Position numbers and translations under genes: made by a program
Shown here: positions 1-10,530 of the stretch, in pieces
Position numbering within the stretch: the stretch's first letter is position 1
Layout of the letters: each line of letters begins with the position of its first letter
The notes under the pieces: generated by a model
Told to the model about the DNA's origin: nothing
The model's input: only the letters and a program-made list of their open reading frames with translations
Database searches by the model: none
Assembly: GCA_964057225.1 (NCBI GenBank)
Contig: OZ059896.1
Coordinates: 19,278,501-19,342,500, forward strand
Reading direction: 5' to 3'
Source of the DNA: Auanema rhodensis
Lineage: Eukaryota; Nematoda; Chromadorea; Rhabditida; Rhabditidae
DNA length: 64,000 nt

Positions 1-51
1 AAATCCGCATCGAATGCACTATACTACATTGAGAAACGCTTAATACAAGAA

Positions 52-132
52 TTAGTTATGATCGTTTGAAAAATGATGCATTAGTGTATGTTGAGTTTCC
101 ATGTACACTCAACATTGCTTCCAAAAACATTT
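52..132. other. Near-invariant 81-bp core of the monomer
   Basis: Reading this segment down the array, I noticed changes at only three places: A to T giving GAAATATGAT (repeats starting 60020, 60371, 62661, 63714), T to C giving GAGTTCCCATG (60020, 62661, 63714), and C to A giving ATTGATTCC (29834 and its duplicate 47031). Adjacent segments of similar length carry many more alleles. It includes the hairpin at 88-115. The low variation could reflect protein binding, nucleosome positioning or chance, and it was judged by eye rather than by a computed profile. Confidence 0.7.
88..115. repeat. Inverted repeat (9-bp arms, 10-base loop) in each monomer
   Basis: ATGTTGAGT at 88-96 is the exact reverse complement of ACTCAACAT at 107-115, separated by TTCCATGTAC. 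A competing stem, GTGTA (84-88) with TACAC (104-108), overlaps it, so two alternative foldings exist. The arms are unchanged in every copy I followed; the only variant seen is in the loop (TTCC to TCCC) in three right-hand copies. Present once per monomer throughout the window. It could form a cruciform or be a dyad protein-binding site; neither is shown by sequence alone. Confidence 0.8.
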
Positions 133-142
133 TGACAAAAAT

Positions 143-154
143 TTTTTCGAAAAA
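143..154. repeat. AT palindrome centred on TTCGAA
   Basis: TTTTTCGAAAAA is a perfect 12-bp palindrome inside a longer A/T-tract region (137-157: five A, six T, CG, five A, three T). It is a hot spot of change: the right side becomes GAACAAT, GAAGAAT, GTAAAAT or AAAATTTT in different subfamilies, seven array positions have lost or gained bases here or in the nearby T-tract, and the left breakpoint of the truncated monomer falls in this T-run. A- and T-tracts of this kind bend DNA. Confidence 0.75.
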
Positions 155-265
155 TTTCAAAATAATTTAGCAAAAAGTAGATGTTTTTAGATTCCTTTTT
201 TCAAGGCAAAGACGATGGACAATGTTATTCAACGAAAAAATTATTTCTTCAGGGTGAAAATCGAG

Positions 266-287
266 GATATAAGTGTGAACTTATATC
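266..287. repeat. Hairpin with 9-bp stem and GTGA loop
   Basis: GATATAAGT (266-274) and ACTTATATC (279-287) are exact reverse complements around the four-base loop GTGA (275-278). In a subset of copies (for example near 18873, 36421, 53269, 60990) the loop reads GTAA. Both loops would be GNRA tetraloops if the + strand were transcribed. Stem variants are common and uncompensated: TATACC in about 34 copies by hand count, GTATATAAG in four left-hand copies, TATATAAG in five copies between 49.7 and 58.6 kb. So the stem is not strictly maintained. Confidence 0.75.
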
Positions 288-304
288 AGTTGATATCTCG
301 GTGC

Positions 305-355
305 ATTTTTAAGCTAGCGCAAATCTGATAACACAGATCGACGCAGCTTAAAAAT
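305..355. repeat. 51-bp interrupted dyad across the monomer junction
   Basis: ATTTTTAAGCT (305-315) is the exact reverse complement of AGCTTAAAAAT (345-355, the last base being the first base of the next monomer). Inside, GCG (317-319) pairs with CGC (342-344) and ATCTG (323-327) with CAGAT (334-338), around a six-base loop ATAACA, with one bulged A and a 3x3 internal loop. It is the longest foldable element of the monomer. The left arm appears unchanged in all copies, whereas the right arm has at least seven variant forms (for example CTTAAAATACC, CTTACAAATCC, CTTTAAAATCC, CTTGAAAATCC, CTTAGAAATCC). Confidence 0.8.
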
Positions 356-3300
356 CCGCATCGAATGCACTATACTACATTGAGAAACGCTTAATACAAG
401 AATTAGTTATGATCGTTTGAAAAATGATGCATTAGTGTATGTTGAGTTTCCATGTACACTCAACATTGCTTCCAAAAACATTTTGACAAAAATTTTTTCG
501 AAAAATTTCAAAATAATTTAGCAAAAAGTAGATGTTTTTAGATTCCTTTTTTCAAGGCAAAGACGATGGACAATGTTGTTCAACGAAAAAATTAATTCTT
601 CAGGGTGAAAATCGAGGATATAAGTGTGAACTTATATCAGTTGATATCTCGGTGCATTTTTAAGCTAGCGCAAATCTGATAACACAGATCGACGCAGCTT
701 AAAAATCCGCATCGAATGCACTATACTACATTGAGAAACGCTTAATACAAGAATTAGTTATGATCGTTTGAAAAATGATGCATTAGTGTATGTTGAGTTT
801 CCATGTACACTCAACATTGCTTCCAAAAACATTTTGACAAAAATTTTTTCGAAAAATTTCAAAATAATTTAGCAAAAAGTAGATGTTTTTAGATTCCTTT
901 TTTCAAGGCAAAGACGATGGACAATGTTATTCAACGAAAAAATTATTTCTTCAGGGTGAAAATCGAGGATATAAGTGTGAACTTATATCAGTTGATATCT
1001 CGGTGCATTTTTAAGCTAGCGCAAATCTGATAACACAGATCGACGCAGCTTAAAAATCCGCATCGAATGCACTATACTACATTGAGAAACGCTTAATACA
1101 AGAATTAGTTATGATCGTTTGAAAAATGATGCATTAGTGTATGTTGAGTTTCCATGTACACTCAACATTGCTTCCAAAAACATTTTGACAAAAATTTTTT
1201 CGAAAAATTTCAAAATAATTTAGCAAAAAGTAGATGTTTTTAGATTCCTTTTTTCAAGGCAAAGACGATGGACAATGTTATTCAACGAAAAAATTATTTC
1301 TTCAGGGTGAAAATCGAGGATATAAGTGTGAACTTATATCAGTTGATATCTCGGTGCATTTTTAAGCTAGCGCAAATCTGATAACACAGATCGACGCAGC
1401 TTAAAAATCCGCATCGAATGCACTATACTACATTGAGAAACGCTTAATACAAGAATTAGTTATGATCGTTTGAAAAATGATGCATTAGTGTATGTTGAGT
1501 TTCCATGTACACTCAACATTGCTTCCAAAAACATTTTGACAAAAATTTTTTCGAAAAATTTCAAAATAATTTAGCAAAAAGTAGATGTTTTTAGATTCCT
1601 TTTTTCAAGGCAAAGACGATGGACAATGTTATTCAACGAAAAAATTATTTCTTCAGGGTGAAAATCGAGGATATAAGTGTGAACTTATATCAGTTGATAT
1701 ATCGGTGCATTTTTAAGCTAGCGCAAATCTGATAACACAGATCGACGCAGCTTAAAATACCGCATCGAATGCACTATACTACATTGAGAAACGCTTAATA
1801 CAAAAATTAGTTATGATCGTTTGAAAAATGATGCATTAGTGTATGTTGAGTTTCCATGTACACTCAACATTGCTTCCAAAAACATTTCGACAAAAATTTT
1901 TTCGAAAAATTTCAAGATAATTTAGCAAAAAGTAGATGTTTTTAGATTCCTTTTTTCAAGGCAAAGACGATGGACAATGTTATTCAACGAAAAAATTAAT
2001 TCTTCAGGGTGAAAATCGAGGATATAAGTGTGAACTTATACCAGTTGATATCTCGGTGCATTTTTAAGCTAGCGCAAATCTGATAACACAGATCGACGCA
2101 GCTTAAAAATCCGCATCGAATGCACTATACTACATTGAGAAACGCTTAATACAAAAATTAGTTATGATCGTTTGAAAAATGATGCATTAGTGTATGTTGA
2201 GTTTCCATGTACACTCAACATTGCTTCCAAAAACATTTTGACAAAAATTTTTTCGAAGAATTTCAAAATAATTTAGCAAAATGTAGATGTTTTTAGATTC
2301 CTTTTTTCAAGGCAAAGACGATGGACAATGTTATTCAACGAAAAAATTAATTCTTCAGGGTGAAAATCGAGGATATAAGTGTGAACTTATATCAGTTGAT
2401 ATCTCGGTGCATTTTTAAGCTAGCGCAAATCTGATAACACAGATCGACGCAGCTTAAAAATCCGCATCGAATGCACTATACTACATTGAGAAACGCTTAA
2501 TACAAAAATTAGTTATGATCGTTTGAAAAATGATGCATTAGTGTATGTTGAGTTTCCATGTACACTCAACATTGCTTCCAAAAACATTTTGACAAAAATT
2601 TTTTCGAAAAATTTCAAAATAATTTAGCAAAAAGTAGATGTTTTTAGATTCCTTTTTTCAAGGCAAAGACGATGGACAATGTTATTCAACAAAAAAATTA
2701 ATTCTTCAGGGTGAAAATCGAGGATATAAGTGTGAACTTATATCAGTTGATATCTCGGTGCATTTTTAAGCTAGCGCAAATCTGATAACACAGATCGACG
2801 CAGCTTAAAAATCCGCATCGAATGCACTATACTACATTGAGAAACGCTTAATACAAAAATTAGTTATGATCGTTTGAAAAATGATGCATTAGTGTATGTT
2901 GAGTTTCCATGTACACTCAACATTGCTTCCAAAAACATTTTGACAAAAATTTTTTCGAAAAATTTCAAAATAATTTAGCAAAAAGTAGATGTTTTTAGAT
3001 TCCTTTTTTCAAGGCAAAGATGATGGACAATGTTATTCAACGAAAAAATTATTTCTTCAGGGTGAAAATCGAGGATATAAGTGTGAACTTATATCAGTTG
3101 ATATCTCGGTGCATTTTTAAGCTAGCGCAAATCTGATAACACAGATCGACGCAGCTTAAAATACCGCATCGAATGCACTATACTACATTGAGAAACGCTT
3201 AATACAAAACTTAGTTATGATCGTTTGAAAAATGATGCATTAGTGTATGTTGAGTTTCCATGTACACTCAACATTGCTTCCAAAAACATTTTGACAAAAA

Positions 3301-5268
3301 TTTTTTCGAAAAATTTCAAAATAATTTAGCAAAAAGTAGATGTTTTTAGATTCCTTTTTTCAAGGCAAAGACGATGGACAATGTTATTCAACGAAAAAAT
3401 TAATTCTTCAGGGTGAAAATCGAGGATATAAGTGTGAACTTATACCAGTTGATATCTCAGTGCATTTTTAAGCTAGCGCAAATCTGATAACACAGATCGA
3501 CGCAGCTTAAAAATCCGCATCGAATGCACTATACTACATTGAGAAACGCTTAATACAAGAATTAGTTATGATCGTTTGAAAAATGATGCATTAGTGTATG
3601 TTGAGTTTCCATGTACACTCAACATTGCTTCCAAAAACATTTTGACAAAAATTTTTTCGAAAAATTTCAAAATAATTTAGCAAAAAGTAGATGTTTTTAG
3701 ATTCCTTTTTTCAAGGCAAAGACGATGGACAATGTTATTCAACGAAAAAATTATTTCTTCAGGGTGAAAATCGAGGATATAAGTGTGAACTTATATCAGT
3801 TGATATATCGGTGCATTTTTAAGCTAGCGCAAATCTGATAACACAGATCGACGCAGCTTAAAATACCGCATCGAATGCACTATACTACATTGAGAAACGC
3901 TTAATACAAAAATTAGTTATGATCGTTTGAAAAATGATGCATTAGTGTATGTTGAGTTTCCATGTACACTCAACATTGCTTCCAAAAACATTTCGACAAA
4001 AATTTTTTCGAAAAATTTCAAGATAATTTAGCAAAAAGTAGATGTTTTTAGATTCCTTTTTTCAAGGCAAAGACGATGGACAATGTTATTCAACGAAAAA
4101 AATAATTCTTTAGGGTGAAAATCGAGGATATAAGTGTGAACTTATATCAGTTGATATCTCGGTGCATTTTTAAGCTAGCGAAAATCTGATAACACAGATC
4201 GACGCAGCTTAAAAATCCGCATCGAATGCACTATACTACATTGAGAAACGCTTAATACAAAAATTAGTTATGATCGTTTGAAAAATGATGCATTAGTGTA
4301 TGTTGAGTTTCCATGTACACTCAACATTGCTTCCAAAAACATTTCGACAAAAATTTTTTCGAAAAATTTCAAGATAATTTAGCGAAAAGTAGATGTTTTT
4401 AGATTCCTTTTTTCAAGGCAAAGATGATGGACAATGTTATTCAACGAAAAAAATAATTCTTTAGGGTGAAAATCGAGGATATAAGTGTGAACTTATATCA
4501 GTTGATATCTCGGTGCATTTTTAAGCTAGCGAAAATCTGATAACACAGATCGACGCAGCTTAAAAATCCGCATCGAATGCACTATACTACATTGAGAAAC
4601 GCTTAATACAAAAATTAGTTATGATCGTTTGAAAAATGATGCATTAGTGTATGTTGAGTTTCCATGTACACTCAACATTGCTTCCAAAAACATTTCGACA
4701 AAAATTTTTTCGAAAAATTTCAAGATAATTTAGCAAAAAGTAGATGTTTTTAGATTCCTTTTTTCAAGGCAAAGACGATGGACAATGTTATTCAACAAAA
4801 AAATTAATTCTTCAGGGTGAAAATCGAGGATATAAGTGTGAACTTATATCAGTTGATATCTCGGTGCATTTTTAAGCTAGCGCAAATCTGATAACACAGA
4901 TCGACGCAGCTTAAAAATCCGCATCGAATGCACTATACTACATTGAGAAACGCTTAATACAAAAATTAGTTATGATCGTTTGAAAAATGATGCATTAGTG
5001 TATGTTGAGTTTCCATGTACACTCAACATTGCTTCCAAAAACATTTTGACAAAAATTTTTTCGAAAAATTTCAAAATAATTTAGCAAAAAGTAGATGTTT
5101 TTAGATTCCTTTTTTCAAGGCAAAGATGATGGACAATGTTATTCAACGAAAAAATTAATTCTTCAGGGTGAAAATCGAGGATATAAGTGTGAACTTATAT
5201 CAGTTGATATATCGGTGCATTTTTAAGCTAGCGCAAATCTCATAACACAGATCGACGCAGCTTAAAAA

Positions 5269-6671
5269 TCCGCATCGAATGCACTATACTACATTGAGAA
5301 ACGCTTAATACAAAAATTAGTTATGATCGTTTGAAAAATGATGCATTAGTGTATGTTGAGTTTCCATGTACACTCAACATTGCTTCCAAAAACATTTCGA
5401 CAAAAATTTTTTCGAAAAATTTCAAGATAATTTAGCAAAAAGTAGATGTTTTTAGATTCCTTTTTTCAAGGCAAAGACGATGGACAATGTTATTCAACAA
5501 AAAAATTAATTCTTCAGGGTGAAAATCGAGGATATAAGTGTGAACTTATATCAGTTGATATCTCGGTGCATTTTTAAGCTAGCGCAAATCTGATAACAAA
5601 GATCGACGCAGCTTAAAAATCCGCATCGAATGCACTATACTACATTGAGAAACGCTTAATACAAAAATTAGTTATGATCGTTTGAAAAATGATGCATTAG
5701 TGTATGTTGAGTTTCCATGTACACTCAACATTGCTTCCAAAAACATTTTGACAAAAATTTTTTCGAAAAATTTCAAAATAATTTAGCAAAAAGTAGATGT
5801 TTTAGATTCCTTTTTTCAAGGCAAAGACGATGGACAATGTTATTCAACAAAAAAATTAGTTCTTCAGGGTGAAAATCGAGTATATAAGTGTGAACTTATA
5901 TCAGTTGATATCTCGGTGCATTTTTAAGCTAGCGCAAATCTCATAACACAGATCGACGCAGCTTAAAAATCCGCATCGAATGCACTATACTACATTGAGA
6001 AACGCTTAATACAAAAATTAGTTATGATCGTTTGAAAAATGATGCATTAGTGTATGTTGAGTTTCCATGTACACTCAACATTGCTTCCAAAAACATTTTG
6101 ACAAAAATTTTTTCGAAAAATTTCAAAATAATTTAGCAAAAAGTAGTTGTTTTTAGATTCCTTTTTTCAAGGCAAAGACGATGGACAATGTTATTCAACG
6201 AAAAAATTAATTCTTCAGGGTGAAAATCGAGGATATAAGTGTGAACTTATATCAGTTGATATCTCGGTGCATTTTTAAGCTAGCGCAAATCTGATAACAC
6301 AGATCGACGCAGCTTAAAAATCCGCATCGAATGCACTATACTACATTGAGAAACGCTTAATACAAAAATTAGTTATGATCGTTTGAAAAATGATGCATTA
6401 GTGTATGTTGAGTTTCCATGTACACTCAACATTGCTTCCAAAAACATTTCGACAAAAATTTTTTCGAAAAATTTCAAGATAATTTAGCAAAAAGTAGATG
6501 TTTTTAGATTCCTTTTTTCAAGGCAAAGACGATGGACAATGTTATTCAACAAAAAAATTAATTCTTCAGGGTGAAAATCGAGGATATAAGTGTGAACTTA
6601 TATCAGTTGATATCTCGGTGCATTTTTAAGCTAGCGCAAATCTGATAACACAGATCGACGCAGCTTAAAAA
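5269..6671 (+). repeat. Four-monomer segment, copy 1 (partner 7724-9126)
   Basis: Four consecutive repeats share a full set of private markers with the four repeats at 7724-9126: AACAAAGATCG in the first, GATGTTTTAG (one T lost) with TTAGTTCTTCAG, GAGTATATAAG and TCTCATAAC in the second, GTAGTTGTTTTT in the third, and CATTTCGAC in the fourth. The distance is 2455 bp, seven monomers less two single-base deletions. The repeats just outside differ, so the copied segment is about 1.4 kb. Confidence 0.88.
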
Positions 6672-7723
6672 TCCGCATCGAATGCACTATACTACATTGA
6701 GAAACGCTTAATACAAAAATTAGTTATGATCGTTTGAAAAATGATGCATTAGTGTATGTTGAGTTTCCATGTACACTCAACATTGCTTCCAAAAACATTT
6801 CGACAAAAATTTTTTCGAAAAATTTCAAGATAATTTAGCAAAAAGTAGATGTTTTTAGATTCCTTTTTTCAAGGCAAAGACGATGGACAATGTTATTCAA
6901 CAAAAAAATTAATTCTTCAGGGTGAAAATCGAGGATATAAGTGTGAACTTATATCAGTTGATATCTCGGTGCATTTTTAAGCTAGCGCAAATCTGATAAC
7001 ACAGATCGACGCAGCTTAAAAATCCGCATCGAATGCACTATACTACATTGAGAAACGCTTAATACAAAAATTAGTTATGATCGTTTGAAAAATGATGCAT
7101 TAGTGTATGTTGAGTTTCCATGTACACTCAACATTGCTTCCAAAAACATTTTGACAAAAATTTTTTCGAAAAATTTCAAAATAATTTAGCAAAAAGTAGT
7201 TGTTTTTAGATTCCTTTTTTCAAGGCAAAGACGATGGACAATGTTATTCAACGAAAAAATTAATTCTTCAGGGTGAAAATCGAGGATATAAGTGTGAACT
7301 TATATCAGTTGATATCTCGGTGCATTTTTAAGCTAGCGCAAATCTGATAACACAGATCGACGCAGCTTAAAAATCCGCATCGAATGCACTATACTACATT
7401 GAGAAACGCTTAATACAAAAATTAGTTATGATCGTTTGAAAAATGATGCATTAGTGTATGTTGAGTTTCCATGTACACTCAACATTGCTTCCAAAAACAT
7501 TTTGACAAAAATTTTTTCGAAAAATTTCAAAATAATTTAGCAAAAAGTAGATGTTTTAGATTCCTTTTTTCAAGGCAAAGACGATGGACAATGTTATTCA
7601 ACGAAAAAATTAATTCTTCAGGGTGAAAATCGAGGATATAAGTGTGAACTTATATCAGTTGATATCTCGGTGCATTTTTAAGCTAGCGCAAATCTGATAA
7701 CACAGATCGACGCAGCTTAAAAA

Positions 7724-9126
7724 TCCGCATCGAATGCACTATACTACATTGAGAAACGCTTAATACAAAAATTAGTTATGATCGTTTGAAAAATGATGCA
7801 TTAGTGTATGTTGAGTTTCCATGTACACTCAACATTGCTTCCAAAAACATTTCGACAAAAATTTTTTCGAAAAATTTCAAGATAATTTAGCAAAAAGTAG
7901 ATGTTTTTAGATTCCTTTTTTCAAGGCAAAGACGATGGACAATGTTATTCAACAAAAAAATTAATTCTTCAGGGTGAAAATCGAGGATATAAGTGTGAAC
8001 TTATATCAGTTGATATCTCGGTGCATTTTTAAGCTAGCGCAAATCTGATAACAAAGATCGACGCAGCTTAAAAATCCGCATCGAATGCACTATACTACAT
8101 TGAGAAACGCTTAATACAAAAATTAGTTATGATCGTTTGAAAAATGATGCATTAGTGTATGTTGAGTTTCCATGTACACTCAACATTGCTTCCAAAAACA
8201 TTTTGACAAAAATTTTTTCGAAAAATTTCAAAATAATTTAGCAAAAAGTAGATGTTTTAGATTCCTTTTTTCAAGGCAAAGACGATGGACAATGTTATTC
8301 AACAAAAAAATTAGTTCTTCAGGGTGAAAATCGAGTATATAAGTGTGAACTTATATCAGTTGATATCTCGGTGCATTTTTAAGCTAGCGCAAATCTCATA
8401 ACACAGATCGACGCAGCTTAAAAATCCGCATCGAATGCACTATACTACATTGAGAAACGCTTAATACAAAAATTAGTTATGATCGTTTGAAAAATGATGC
8501 ATTAGTGTATGTTGAGTTTCCATGTACACTCAACATTGCTTCCAAAAACATTTTGACAAAAATTTTTTCGAAAAATTTCAAAATAATTTAGCAAAAAGTA
8601 GTTGTTTTTAGATTCCTTTTTTCAAGGCAAAGACGATGGACAATGTTATTCAACGAAAAAATTAATTCTTCAGGGTGAAAATCGAGGATATAAGTGTGAA
8701 CTTATATCAGTTGATATCTCGGTGCATTTTTAAGCTAGCGCAAATCTGATAACACAGATCGACGCAGCTTAAAAATCCGCATCGAATGCACTATACTACA
8801 TTGAGAAACGCTTAATACAAAAATTAGTTATGATCGTTTGAAAAATGATGCATTAGTGTATGTTGAGTTTCCATGTACACTCAACATTGCTTCCAAAAAC
8901 ATTTCGACAAAAATTTTTTCGAAAAATTTCAAGATAATTTAGCAAAAAGTAGATGTTTTTAGATTCCTTTTTTCAAGGCAAAGACGATGGACAATGTTAT
9001 TCAACAAAAAAATTAATTCTTCAGGGTGAAAATCGAGGATATAAGTGTGAACTTATATCAGTTGATATCTCGGTGCATTTTTAAGCTAGCGCAAATCTGA
9101 TAACACAGATCGACGCAGCTTAAAAA
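7724..9126 (+). repeat. Four-monomer segment, copy 2 (partner 5269-6671)
   Basis: This matches the segment at 5269-6671 marker for marker, including the single-T deletion in the second repeat. I saw no difference between the two copies, which points to a recent event. Confidence 0.88.
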
Positions 9127-10530
9127 TCCGCATCGAATGCACTATACTACATTGAGAAACGCTTAATACAAAAATTAGTTATGATCGTTTGAAAAATGAT
9201 GCATTAGTGTATGTTGAGTTTCCATGTACACTCAACATTGCTTCCAAAAACATTTTGACAAAAATTTTTTCGAAAAATTTCAAAATAATTTAGCAAAAAG
9301 TAGATGTTTTTAGATTCCTTTTTTCAAGGCAAAGACGATGGACAATGTTATTCAACGAAAAAATTAATTCTTCAGGGTGAAAATCGAGGATATAAGTGTG
9401 AACTTATATCAGTTGATATATCGGTGCATTTTTAAGCTAGCGCAAATCTCATAACACAGATCGACGCAGCTTAAAAATCCGCATCGAATGCACTATACTA
9501 CCATGAGAAACGCTTAATACAAAAATTAGTTATGATCGTTTGAAAAATGATGCATTAGTGTATGTTGAGTTTCCATGTACACTCAACATTGCTTCCAAAA
9601 ACATTTCGACAAAAATTTTTTCGAAAAATTTCAAGATAATTTAGCAAAAAGTAGATGTTTTTAGATTCCTTTTTTCAAGGCAAAGACGATGGACAATGTT
9701 ATTCAACAAAAAAATCAATTCTTCAGGGTGAAAATCGAGGATATAAGTGTGAACTTATATCAGTTGATATCTCGGTGCATTTTTAAGCTAGCGCAAATCT
9801 GATAACACAGATCGACGCAGCTTAAAAATCCGCATCGAATGCACTATACTACATTGAGAAACGCTTAATACAAAAATTAGTTATGATCGTTTGAAAAATG
9901 ATGCATTAGTGTATGTTGAGTTTCCATGTACACTCAACATTGCTTCCAAAAACATTTTGACAAAAATTTTTTCGAAAAATTTCAAAATAATTTAGCAAAA
10001 AGTAGATGTTTTTAGATTCCTTTTTTCAAGGCAAAGACGATGGACAATGTTATTCAACGAAAAAATTAATTCTTCAGGGTGAAAATCGAGGATATAAGTG
10101 TGAACTTATATCAGTTGATATATCGGTGCATTTTTAAGCTAGCGCAAATCTCATAACACAGATCGACGCAGCTTAAAAATCCGCATCGAATGCACTATAC
10201 TACCATGAGAAACGCTTAATACAAAAATTAGTTATGATCGTTTGAAAAATGATGCATTAGTGTATGTTGAGTTTCCATGTACACTCAACATTGCTTCCAA
10301 AAACATTTCGACAAAAATTTTTTCGAAAAATTTCAAGATAATTTAGCAAAAAGTAGATGTTTTTAGATTCCTTTTTTCAAGGCAAAGACGATGGACAATG
10401 TTATTCAACAAAAAAATCAATTCTTCAGGGTGAAAATCGAGGATATAAGTGTGAACTTATATCAGTTGATATCTCGGTGCATTTTTAAGCTAGCGCAAAT
10501 CTGATAACACAGATCGACGCAGCTTAAAAA
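9127..10530 (+). repeat. Dimer duplication, 2 x 702 bp
   Basis: Repeats starting 9127 and 9478 recur in order at 9829 and 10180. The first member has GATATATCGG and TCTCATAAC. The second has the private variants CTACCATGAG (ordinary copies read CTACATTGAG) and AAAAATCAATTC with CATTTCGAC. CTACCATGAG occurs only in these two repeats, so the tandem dimer arose by one duplication. Confidence 0.9.

Larger units (their letters stand above)
4..354 (+). repeat. Reference monomer (first full copy, 351 bp)
   Basis: This is the first complete monomer, used as the coordinate frame for internal elements. It has 53 C and 58 G (31.6% G+C) and 12 CpG. It contains one NheI site (GCTAGC, 313-318), one EcoRV site (GATATC, 292-297) and one TTCGAA (146-151). 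Main variable sites across the array are: A/T to T/A at the junction (354-355), T44 region (CTTAAT or CTCAAT), 49 and 51 (CAAGAA, CAAAAA, CAAAAC, CAAAAG), 133 (TTTGAC or TTCGAC), 151-153 (GAAAAAT, GAACAAT, GAAGAAT), 188-198 (TTAGATTCC, TTGGATTCC, TTAGATTCT, TCAGATTTC), 233-251 (A-rich run and TTCTTCAG or TTCTTTAG), 286 (TATATC or TATACC), 297-300, and 326-327. The two halves do not align obviously to each other, so I see no sign of an older dimer. Confidence 0.97.
1759..10530 (+). repeat. Left-hand subfamily zone (CATTTCGAC with CAAGATAA)
   Basis: The linked pair CATTTCGAC and CAAGATAA replaces CATTTTGAC and CAAAATAA in eleven repeats starting at 1759, 3865, 4216, 4567, 5269, 6321, 6672, 7724, 8776, 9478 and 10180, and I saw it nowhere else. 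The two changes are about 27 bases apart and always travel together. Many of these copies also carry CAACAAAAAAATT in place of CAACGAAAAAATT. They are interspersed with ordinary monomers, which marks this as a locally amplified subfamily rather than an array-wide one. Confidence 0.85.

Noticed and set aside
221-237. CENP-B-box-like sequence on the minus strand (TTTCGTTGAATAACATT)
   Set aside because: The first half resembles the box (TTCGTTG and a downstream A), but the essential CGGG is absent: only 5 of the 9 core bases match. Many copies also lose the CG (CAACAAAA). Chance similarity is more likely.
268-291. TATAAG followed by an arthropod-like initiator TCAGTT
   Set aside because: The two lie about 20 bases apart, too short for a TATA-initiator pair (about 28-33), no downstream promoter element fits, and TCAGTT is lost in the TATATAAGTTG copies.
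4-354. Monomer as a dimer of two related 175-bp halves
   Set aside because: The two halves do not align by eye beyond short AT-rich matches and a 7-8-bp inverted match (CAACATTG with CAATGTT), so an ancestral dimer is not supported.
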